Shown here: in pieces, positions 43,848 to 50,346 of the stretch | Numbering within the stretch: position 1 is the stretch's first letter | Layout of the letters: each line of letters starts with the position of its first letter | NCBI GenBank assembly: GCA_900550375.1 | Contig: URRP01000006.1 | Location: forward strand, 11,148-75,147 | Reading direction: 5' to 3' | DNA from: an uncultured Alistipes sp. | Lineage (GTDB): Bacteria > Bacteroidota > Bacteroidia > Bacteroidales > Rikenellaceae | Length of the DNA stretch: 64,000 nucleotides | Program-made: the position numbers and the translations under genes | Notes under the pieces: model-generated | What the model was told of the DNA's origin: nothing | The model's database searches: none | The model's input: only the letters and a program-made list of their open reading frames with translations

Positions 43848-44306
43848 ATGTTGAAATTAATGAGTTTAGTGGCTGCTCTGACTCTTGTGGCAGGTGTGGC
43901 GCACGCAGAAAAACCGAAAGAACAATCAAAATCAAAAAAAGTTATGGTACAGGAGTTGACGCTGGATCAGTTCCAGCAGAAGGTTTATAATTTGTCCGGC
44001 GCAAACGCTTCGTCGGCGCTGAAATATCTGGGCGACAAGCCTGCAATCGTCGATTTCTATGCTTCGTGGTGCGGCCCTTGCAAGATGGTGGCTCCGATCC
44101 TCGAAGAGCTTGCCGGCGAGTACGAAGGTAAGATCGTCGTATATAAGGTAAATACCGAAAAGGAGCCGGATCTGTCTGCGGCATTCGGCATTCGAAGCAT
44201 TCCGTCGATCCTCTTCATCCCGATGAGCGGCAAGCCGCAGATGTTGCAGGGTGCGATGCCCAAAGACGCTTTCAAGAAGGCGATCGAAGAGTATCTGCTG
44301 AAGTAA
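43848..44306 (+). CDS. Exported thioredoxin
   Basis: A 152-residue thioredoxin with a signal peptide (about residues 1-20, ending GVAHA). The active site is WCGPC (Cys75 and Cys78 of this start) in VDFYASWCGPCKMVAPILEEL, and the cis-Pro loop is GIRSIPSILF. It is a periplasmic thiol-disulfide enzyme. I chose the ATG at 43848 over an upstream TTG. The MarR-type regulator gene begins 4 nt downstream. Confidence 0.92.
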   Translation: MLKLMSLVAALTLVAGVAHAEKPKEQSKSKKVMVQELTLDQFQQKVYNLSGANASSALKYLGDKPAIVDFYASWCGPCKMVAPILEELAGEYEGKIVVYKVNTEKEPDLSAAFGIRSIPSILFIPMSGKPQMLQGAMPKDAFKKAIEEYLLK

Positions 44307-44310
44307 TCCG

Positions 44311-44667
44311 ATGAATACGCTCTGCAAGATACGCGAAGTGTCGCGCGCGATCGCCGAATTCGAACAACGGTTCGAACAGGAGTATCATTTGTCGATCAAC
44401 GAGGGGGTGCTGCTTTGTTGTCTTGCGCGACATGGCGAACTCTCGTCGGGCGAAATTGCGGAGGTGCTGCGGCTTACCTGTTCGAATACGTCGAAAGTGA
44501 TCCGGTCGGTGGAGCGCAAAGGATTCGTAACCCGGAAACTGGGTGAGGACGATAAACGACAGATGTACTTCTCGCTGACGTTGAAAGGGCGTACGGAACT
44601 CGACCGGCTGCAACCTTGCACGATTGCGCTGCCGGAACTGTTGACGCGGTTCCTGAAAGAGGATTAG
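44311..44667 (+). CDS. MarR-family transcriptional regulator
   Basis: A 118-residue winged-helix protein. The segment LSINEGVLLCCLARHGELSSGEIAEVLRLTCSNTSKVIRSVERKGFVTRKLGEDDKRQMYFSLTLKGRTEL shows the MarR recognition helix and the wing with the DDKRQ motif. It is cotranscribed with the exported thioredoxin, so it may sense thiol or redox stress and control this operon; that is inference. It is short for the family but has both helices of the dimer interface. Confidence 0.85.
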   Translation: MNTLCKIREVSRAIAEFEQRFEQEYHLSINEGVLLCCLARHGELSSGEIAEVLRLTCSNTSKVIRSVERKGFVTRKLGEDDKRQMYFSLTLKGRTELDRLQPCTIALPELLTRFLKED

Positions 44668-44673
44668 CCGTCG

Positions 44674-44709
44674 AAGAAGGCCGGAGATATTCTCCGGCCT
44701 TCTTTTTTC
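44674..44709 (+). terminator. Terminator of the thioredoxin/MarR operon
   Basis: A 12-bp perfect stem (44676-44687 with 44691-44702) and 3-nt loop followed by TTTTTT. Confidence 0.85.
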
Positions 44710-44998
44710 GGATTTTCCGATCCGAATTCATTGCGGCGGTAATGGAAGTTTGTGTCATCGGTTTGCAAGGGTCGTGTTTTCTGTCGTTTATTCTGTTGGC
44801 CGCAGACCCTACCCGTACGTCGGGCTGAAAAGAGAACGACCGAACGAGAAATGACCGGCTCGAAGGAGCGGCTGCGGGATAAATTCAAAACCCGCAGGCA
44901 ACGAAGGCTGCCTGCGAGTTCGTATCGGTCGATACTCTCCTGAAACCGTGACGCCGATTTTCTAATTTCGGAAATACGGCGCGAGAGTTCCGCTCCTG
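44710..44998. other. Spacer between convergent MarR and kinase genes
   Basis: No supported gene. The only structure I see is the terminator hairpin at 44880-44920 that serves the histidine kinase. Confidence 0.4.
44880..44920 (-). terminator. Terminator of the hybrid histidine kinase gene
   Basis: A 12-bp stem with one mismatch (44889-44900 with 44909-44920). Read on the minus strand it is followed by TTGAATTT. Confidence 0.6.
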
Positions 44999-47911
44999 TC
45001 AGTAATTCAGAAATTTGCGGAGTTTGCGTTTGAGTATGTCTGCCGAGATCGGTTTGGAGAGGTAATCGTTGCATCCGACGCTGAGTGCCCGTTGCCGGTC
45101 CTTGTCGAAGGCGAAGGCGGTGATGGCGATGATCGGGATCGTCTGATTCTCCCTGCGGATCATTTCAGTAGCCTCCAGCCCGTCCATCTCGGGCATCTTG
45201 ATATCCATCAGAATCAGATCCGGCGCAAGTTCCCGGAAGAGCTGTACGGCCTCCAGCCCGTTTTTCGCACGGCGAATCTCATACTCCTTTTTCAACAACA
45301 GCGATAGCAGCAGGAAATTGCTGTCGGTATCCTCGGCAATGAGCAGGACAGGAGCCTTGTCGCAGGGAGTCATCTCCGGCAGGATCGGCTGGACGGATTC
45401 GGGAAGCGGTTCTGCCTGCTGAAACTGCGAAAAGGGAATCGTAAACCAGAACCGCGATCCCCTGCCCTCTTCGGAATCCACGCCGATGCGGCCGTTCAGC
45501 TGCTCGACGATACTTTTGGAAATGGAGAGCCCCAGACCCGTTCCCTGCATGAACGTATTCAACTTGACGAACCGATCGAAGATAGAGGGGAGATCTTTTT
45601 GCGGGATGCCGGTACCGGTATCTTCGACGTAAAACGTTATTTCATCCTCCCGATTGAATTCATATCCCAGCGTTACCGTTCCCTGCGTCGTGAATTTCAG
45701 CGCGTTGTTGATGAAATTCGTGAGCACCTGCGTCAATCGGCTTTTGTCGGTTATGAGGTAGCATTCCGATTGGTGGGTTCCGAACAGAAGCGCGTTGTTT
45801 CGCTCCTGCGCCTTGATTTCGAGCGTTCGGATGATGTCCTGACACATCTGATTGACGTCGACGGTCGTAAAGTTGAACTCGAAGGTGCCCGCTTCGATTT
45901 TCGAGAGGTCGAGAATATCCGAAATCAATTTCAGCAGCAGTTCGCTGTTCTCCTGTACGATGGCCATATATTCGCAACGGTCGTCCGCGTCGTCGGACTC
46001 GATCAGGAGGTTCGAAAAACCGACGATTGCATTGAGCGGCGTGCGGATTTCGTGACTCATATTGGCCAAAAACGCCGACTTGAGCCGATCGCTCACTTCG
46101 GCTTTGTTCTTGGCTTCGATCAATCTCATTTCGGTCTCCTTCAACTGCGTGATGTCGTAGTTGACGCATACCATCTCGATTTTCGACGGATCGTTGTTCA
46201 TCGGATTACGCATCACGTTGACCCGTGTCCACTTGAGACCTTCGGACGTGTGAATGCGCAGGTCTTTAGAGAAATCGTAGGTTTCGCCTGCCAGCACCCG
46301 CTTGATGGATGCCATGATCGAATCTCGGTCTTCGGGCTCGACATATCTGTATATGCCGATTATTTCCTCCAATGGGGTATCCGGCTTCTCTCCCAGATTC
46401 AGGAACCACTGCGGCATACCGAAACCGGCCTTGGAAAGCAGGTCGAAACGGCAGTAGCCCACTTTACCGTACCGGCTGACCAGCGAGAACGAGCTTTCGA
46501 ACTCTGCAATGCGGCTGTGTGCACGGTTGATCTCCGTATTGTCGATATTGATGAGCATGAAATTGCTCATTTCGCCCTGCGCGTCGTAGAGGATGCTGAC
46601 CGTCGTGTAAATTTCGAGAAATCCGGTTTTGGAAGAGTTGTAATACCCCTGCAAATGATCGAACGGGTAGAAGATTTTGAATGCGAACTCTTCGTGGTCG
46701 GATACCCGCTTCCGAATTTCGGCCGGTATATTGGGATTATCGAAGAAATTGAGTCCGATGACATCTTCCTTTTGCCGGACGCCGAAGATCTCCATGTCCT
46801 TGTTATTGATATCCACCATCCTGCCGGTCTTGTCGTACAACTCCAAACCGACCGGAATGTTGTCGTAGATGTTGCGCAGGAGTTTTTCGCTGCGATCGAG
46901 CGCATAGTGCGTTTGCTGCACATCGGAAATGTCGGACAACAGACTGATAACCTCGTCTTCCCGTGTGGAATAGAGAATGGAGTGAATGAATTTGCCGGAT
47001 ATCGTGAGCCGGTTGTCCTGTTCGATATAGTGATCCGAAGCGAGCGTTCGGGCCAGCAGCGGCAGCGTATCGGCCACGTCCCATCCCAGTTCGCTGCCCT
47101 TTTTTCCGACATATCGCTCCCGCGGCAGTTGGAGAATCGCCTCGGCGGCGTAGTTGGCATCGAGAATCTGATAATCGATCGGATTTCCCGCATCTTCGTA
47201 CAGAATCTTGAACCGGATATAACCCAGCGGCATATACCGATAGAGATTCTGCAAGTAATCGCGTTCGGTCTGCGCCTCTTTCCGGGACCGCTGCAACTCG
47301 ATGCAGATATTGATGATGTTGGCCAGCGAGGCGAACCACTGGCAATCTTCATTACTCCACGTGCGATGCCGTTCTACGATGTCAATCCCTACGTAGCCCC
47401 ATATCTTTTCGTGCGATACCAGCGGCATGACGATCATCGATTTGATATCCTGCTGGGAAAGAATGACCTTCTCCCGACGGGCTTCGGCTGGAAGTTCGTC
47501 CAGCGTAGTGAGGATGATGGGAATTCCCTCTCCGAGCTGCTGCATCCACCACGGGACTTCGGCCATCGAAATCCGGTTCATCGTGTCGCATTCCTGCGTA
47601 ATACCGTTTGCCGTAACCTCGTAGGTGCATTGGTGCATCTGCCGTTCCCAATCGAATTCGCCGATGTAGGCGCGGCTGCCGTTGAACATTTTGAGAATAT
47701 CTGCCAGCACTTTATTGATGATGCAGTCCGTCGATTCGGCATGAAGCAGGGAGAGCAGCGTATGCGAGATACTGTTGAGCTGGTAAGCCAGACTGTTCAT
47801 TCGGATGTACGAAAAGTTGTCGGCTTTCTGAAGCGCTTCGTCGTCGACTTTCTGCACATATCCCGTCAGTCGGAGCAGCTCTCCGTCGTCAGAACTCTCC
47901 CGATGCAGCAC
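44999..47911 (-). CDS. Hybrid sensor histidine kinase, main reading frame
   Basis: 970 residues from a GTG at 47911. No membrane helix is seen. Domains in order: end of a PAS domain (1-25), GAF-like (about 45-205), three PAS-like modules (about 225-335, 345-460, 475-590), HisKA with His620 in ANMSHEIRTPLNAIVG, HATPase (N box NFINNALKF, G boxes DTGTGIP and GTGLGLS), and a C-terminal receiver with Asp903 in LILMDIKMPEMDG. It is a cytosolic multi-input kinase with no partner regulator beside it. The same frame continues upstream to ATG 48190, interrupted only by a TGA at 48020-48022, so this GTG start is probably secondary. Confidence 0.85.
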   Translation of the reverse strand: MLHRESSDDGELLRLTGYVQKVDDEALQKADNFSYIRMNSLAYQLNSISHTLLSLLHAESTDCIINKVLADILKMFNGSRAYIGEFDWERQMHQCTYEVTANGITQECDTMNRISMAEVPWWMQQLGEGIPIILTTLDELPAEARREKVILSQQDIKSMIVMPLVSHEKIWGYVGIDIVERHRTWSNEDCQWFASLANIINICIELQRSRKEAQTERDYLQNLYRYMPLGYIRFKILYEDAGNPIDYQILDANYAAEAILQLPRERYVGKKGSELGWDVADTLPLLARTLASDHYIEQDNRLTISGKFIHSILYSTREDEVISLLSDISDVQQTHYALDRSEKLLRNIYDNIPVGLELYDKTGRMVDINNKDMEIFGVRQKEDVIGLNFFDNPNIPAEIRKRVSDHEEFAFKIFYPFDHLQGYYNSSKTGFLEIYTTVSILYDAQGEMSNFMLINIDNTEINRAHSRIAEFESSFSLVSRYGKVGYCRFDLLSKAGFGMPQWFLNLGEKPDTPLEEIIGIYRYVEPEDRDSIMASIKRVLAGETYDFSKDLRIHTSEGLKWTRVNVMRNPMNNDPSKIEMVCVNYDITQLKETEMRLIEAKNKAEVSDRLKSAFLANMSHEIRTPLNAIVGFSNLLIESDDADDRCEYMAIVQENSELLLKLISDILDLSKIEAGTFEFNFTTVDVNQMCQDIIRTLEIKAQERNNALLFGTHQSECYLITDKSRLTQVLTNFINNALKFTTQGTVTLGYEFNREDEITFYVEDTGTGIPQKDLPSIFDRFVKLNTFMQGTGLGLSISKSIVEQLNGRIGVDSEEGRGSRFWFTIPFSQFQQAEPLPESVQPILPEMTPCDKAPVLLIAEDTDSNFLLLSLLLKKEYEIRRAKNGLEAVQLFRELAPDLILMDIKMPEMDGLEATEMIRRENQTIPIIAITAFAFDKDRQRALSVGCNDYLSKPISADILKRKLRKFLNY

Positions 47912-48019
47912 TTTCCAGCGGAGCCAGACTTCCCCCTGCGGACAGGCGAGCGATAAGACTTGTTCTTGTGTGGGAAAGCCGAAGCCGTTATGGACCTGAT
48001 TTTGTATTAAGGACCTGTA

Positions 48020-48190
48020 TCATTCGTCGACGCGCGCGAGAAAGGCGTCGAATCCCAACTCATCGGATCGCGATCCGATGAGTTTTTTCAGGTAGTCGGA
48101 TAGTATGAAGACTCGTCTGGAGAGATCGACTCTCCACCACCCAATCTTCGCGTCGAGTAAAATGTCTGCAAGTAAACTATGCTCTTCCAT
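48020..48190 (-). pseudogene. 5' part of the histidine kinase gene, cut off by an in-frame TGA
   Basis: From ATG 48190 the frame encodes 56 residues that open a PAS domain (ADILLDAKIGWWRVDL, then DELGFDAFLARVDE) and then meets TGA at 48020-48022. Reading on in the same frame gives YRSLIQNQVHNGFG and LACPQGEVWLRWKVLHRES, the second half of the same PAS domain, and runs unbroken to 44999. A single nonsense change (or readthrough) therefore separates the start from a 1063-codon gene. The promoter at 48240-48271 is intact. Confidence 0.75.
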
Positions 48191-48239
48191 CCGAATTCCT
48201 GCTAAAAAACAATTGATGCGAACTTTCGATTCATCTTAA

Positions 48240-48271
48240 CAAAAATAGAAAACTTCGGGAGGAAAAACAAA
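48240..48271 (-). promoter_or_regulatory. Promoter of the hybrid histidine kinase gene
   Basis: On the minus strand TTTG (48268-48271), 20 nt, then TATTTTTG (48240-48247). The ATG at 48190 lies about 44 nt after the expected transcription start, supporting 48190 as the original start codon. Confidence 0.65.
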
Positions 48272-48314
48272 TAAATTGGTTCGAATTGGCCGGATTATCC
48301 TTTTTTATACCACA

Positions 48315-48437
48315 ATGGCGGGTGAAAAGGAGAATGCGATAGGATTTACACAAAAAGATCAGCAAGGAAAAGTACAACCAATAGGAGAGCAACCAAAATC
48401 AGACTCTATCAGTAGAAACAACTCTTGGTCTAAATAA
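48315..48437 (+). CDS. Candidate 40-residue hydrophilic peptide
   Basis: ATG 48315 opens a 40-codon frame (MAGEKENAIGFTQKDQQGK, ending RNNSWSK). It is polar, has no Cys and no recognised family. It could be a chance ORF, a remnant of a mobile-element protein, or a small peptide of the adjacent RiPP-like locus. No promoter or Shine-Dalgarno sequence decides. Confidence 0.2.
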   Translation: MAGEKENAIGFTQKDQQGKVQPIGEQPKSDSISRNNSWSK

Positions 48438-48520
48438 AAGATCAAAAGTTGTTTTTTTCTATATATTACATCATAGAGGAATATTGATTGGTGTAAAATT
48501 GTATATGGTTACCTAAAGAA

Positions 48521-48610
48521 ATGCCGATGCGGAAGATTGTTTGGAATTTGATATTTTTTTTGATGTTTGTGCTAGTTTTTCTTGTATTTTTTTTGTTTCT
48601 TATGATTTAA
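48521..48610 (+). CDS. Candidate 29-residue hydrophobic peptide
   Basis: ATG 48521 opens 29 codons that read as a single membrane helix after a short basic start (MPMRKIVWNLIFFLMFVLVF). T-rich DNA produces such peptides by chance, so the call is weak. It directly precedes the radical SAM gene. Confidence 0.15.
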   Translation: MPMRKIVWNLIFFLMFVLVFLVFFLFLMI

Positions 48611-48664
48611 TGTTTTAAATTTGAGATAAATATAGAACCTCAAACCCTAAAACTTCATTATTTC

Positions 48665-48874
48665 ATGGTCTCTCTACGTGTCTCTTCTTATGTCATATCT
48701 ATTCCATTGGAGGGTACGAATGATCAATACATGCTCATACACGGTTATACCGGAGCGATCGATATCGCGACGAAAGAATTGGTATCGGCTTACAGGAAAA
48801 TCGGGAGTTCACCGAGGATAATTCTCCGTTCGGACGGGAAATGCTCGATTCTTTGCGGCAGCGCGGATATATAA
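48665..48874 (+). pseudogene. N-terminal fragment of the radical SAM maturase, out of frame with the core
   Basis: A 69-codon frame starting MVSLRVSSYVISIPLEG and including MLIHGYTGAIDIATKELVSA. This resembles the N-terminal segment of Bacteroidetes SPASM peptide maturases, which precedes the radical SAM core. After about codon 42 (48788-48793) the natural continuation, LQENREFTEDNSPFGREM, is found in the frame of the core gene. A one-base frame break therefore splits the gene; the fragment ends at 48874 with unrelated residues. Confidence 0.6.
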
Positions 48875-50034
48875 CCGATAAGAGCGAAGAAGATGAATAT
48901 GCTTATACCGCTCATATGGCGGATGTGTTGCATCGAATGAGGAAGGCTTTATATAAAACTTTTACTTGGCTGATTACTTATAACTGCAATTTCCGTTGTC
49001 CTTATTGCTATGAAGGAGACATGTCTGGCAACGGAGAAAATTGGTCGAAGAAGACCTTTACCAAAGAGATGGCCGACCGTGCATTCGAAGCGATGCTTCA
49101 GATCGAACCGCGCCGAGAATTGCACAGCAAAGTCATCACGCTCTATGGCGGAGAACCGCTTCTGAAAGAGAATAAAGAGATCGTCAGCTATATCGTCCAT
49201 AAGGGAAAGGAGTTGGGATATAGCTTTATAGCTATAACGAATGGATATGATCTTGATGCTTATGAAGATTTGATAAGCCCCGATTTGATTAAAAAAATGC
49301 AGATTACGATTGACGGATGTAAAGAACGGCATGATGCACGCAGACGTCATTATTTATATGGGGAGTCCTTTGACCGTATTATCGAAAATATAAGCATTGC
49401 ATTACGAAAAGGAGTTGAGGTCGTAGTGAGAGTCAATACGGATCGGATCGTGTTCAATGATTTGGATGGGTTGAAACGATATTTTGACGAGTTAGGGTAT
49501 TCTGAACATGAAAATTTCACATTGGCTTCCTCATTATTATATGAGGACATTCAAACTGATTCTTCCATACCGAATGTTGGGCAATTCCTGAGACTGCATA
49601 AAACCGTTGATTATAAATTCGAATGTCAGGATTTCGGATTGTATCATAAGTTATTGGATGCGATAAGCCGAAATCGTTATTTTAGTATAAAATCCGTTTA
49701 TTGCTCTGCTCAAACGGGAAGCTATATTTTAGACCCGTGTGGAGATATTTATCCGTGTCTGGAAACGGTCGGTAAAAAAGATTTGGTTTTAGGGCGATAT
49801 TTGTCGAACGGAATCGAATGGACGCCTCTTGCGAACAAGTGGCATAGTCGCAATATCAGCAAATCTTCAAAATGCCGACGTTGCAAATATTCTTTTCTTT
49901 GCGGCGGAGGCTGTCTCGGCCATAAAGATTCCAGCTATTCGTTTGGAGAGACTACATGCAATGGGTATGCAATAGCTCTGAAATACGCGGCAAATCGGGC
50001 TTATCATGAATTCATGAAAGCCTCTCATGTTTAA
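48841..50034 (+). CDS. Radical SAM/SPASM peptide maturase (core)
   Basis: 397 residues from ATG 48841. The SAM-binding [4Fe-4S] motif is CNFRCPYC (Cys49, 53, 56), with GGEP at 103-106. The C-terminal SPASM domain has the full auxiliary-cluster spacing: Cys288, Cys300 and Cys306 (C-x12-G-x4-C around CGDIYPC), then CRRCKYSFLCGGGC (345, 348, 354, 358) and Cys373. Such enzymes install thioether or C-C crosslinks in peptides. The precursor-like gene lies directly downstream. About 60 N-terminal residues are encoded out of frame at 48665-48793, so the core may be made alone from this ATG or the gene may be disrupted. Confidence 0.82.
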   Translation: MLDSLRQRGYITDKSEEDEYAYTAHMADVLHRMRKALYKTFTWLITYNCNFRCPYCYEGDMSGNGENWSKKTFTKEMADRAFEAMLQIEPRRELHSKVITLYGGEPLLKENKEIVSYIVHKGKELGYSFIAITNGYDLDAYEDLISPDLIKKMQITIDGCKERHDARRRHYLYGESFDRIIENISIALRKGVEVVVRVNTDRIVFNDLDGLKRYFDELGYSEHENFTLASSLLYEDIQTDSSIPNVGQFLRLHKTVDYKFECQDFGLYHKLLDAISRNRYFSIKSVYCSAQTGSYILDPCGDIYPCLETVGKKDLVLGRYLSNGIEWTPLANKWHSRNISKSSKCRRCKYSFLCGGGCLGHKDSSYSFGETTCNGYAIALKYAANRAYHEFMKASHV

Positions 50035-50085
50035 CTTAATTCTTAAATTTATGTCACAAAAAAAATTGAACAGGGACTTGTTCCC

Positions 50086-50286
50086 TTGAATTCGAACCTC
50101 AATGATGAGGTGTATGTAAAAGAACTGGAACAACGACTCGAAACTGATCCGCTCGGTGTCGGAGGCTTGCTGGATTTCTGTCAAGGGCATGACATCTCGC
50201 TATTTACAGTGTGTGATAAGGGGTATGAAATTCGCCCGTGCGGAGGCGGAGAGCATATCGTGTGCAGCAAAGGATATTCAGATTAA
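50086..50286 (+). CDS. Cys-containing RiPP precursor-like peptide
   Basis: 66 residues from a TTG at 50086. A leader-like helix (EVYVKELEQRLETDP) leads to a double-Gly LGVGG (Gly26-27) and a tail with Cys32, 43, 52 and 60, in which CDKGY and CSKGY repeat the same pattern. The open frame extends up to 50047 without an ATG. The obvious ATG at 50051 is one base out of frame; an extra A in the A8 tract at 50058-50065 would join it to this frame as a 78-residue peptide. Position after a SPASM maturase and before a strong hairpin supports a peptide substrate. No known precursor family is claimed. Confidence 0.6.
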   Translation: MNSNLNDEVYVKELEQRLETDPLGVGGLLDFCQGHDISLFTVCDKGYEIRPCGGGEHIVCSKGYSD

Positions 50287-50288
50287 TA

Positions 50289-50340
50289 TTTTACTACATA
50301 GGGATTTGCTCGTAATCCCTATGTAGTATTTATATTTTTT
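50289..50340 (+). terminator. Strong hairpin after the precursor-like gene
   Basis: A 14-bp perfect stem (50293-50306 with 50314-50327), 7-nt loop, then TATTTATATTTTTT. It would end most transcripts after the precursor gene and let a fraction read into the barrel gene, a common way to overproduce a short peptide. Confidence 0.8.
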
Positions 50341-50346
50341 AATAAA

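Larger units (their letters stand above)
48272..48664. other. AT-rich left edge of the accessory island
   Basis: This spacer is strikingly T- and A-rich compared with sequence to its left. It holds only two very small candidate ORFs (48315-48437 and 48521-48610) and no recognisable promoter consensus for the maturase gene. It marks the left side of the low-G+C island. Confidence 0.5.

Noticed and set aside
48191..48664. Left attachment site with a copy of the ssrA 3' end
   Set aside because: I looked for the T-arm sequence and for GTAAATACTTGA near the left border and found neither.
48788..48800. Programmed -1 frameshift in the maturase gene
   Set aside because: No X-XXY-YYZ slippery heptamer is in register and no obvious downstream stem is seen. 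Mutation or sequence error is more likely.
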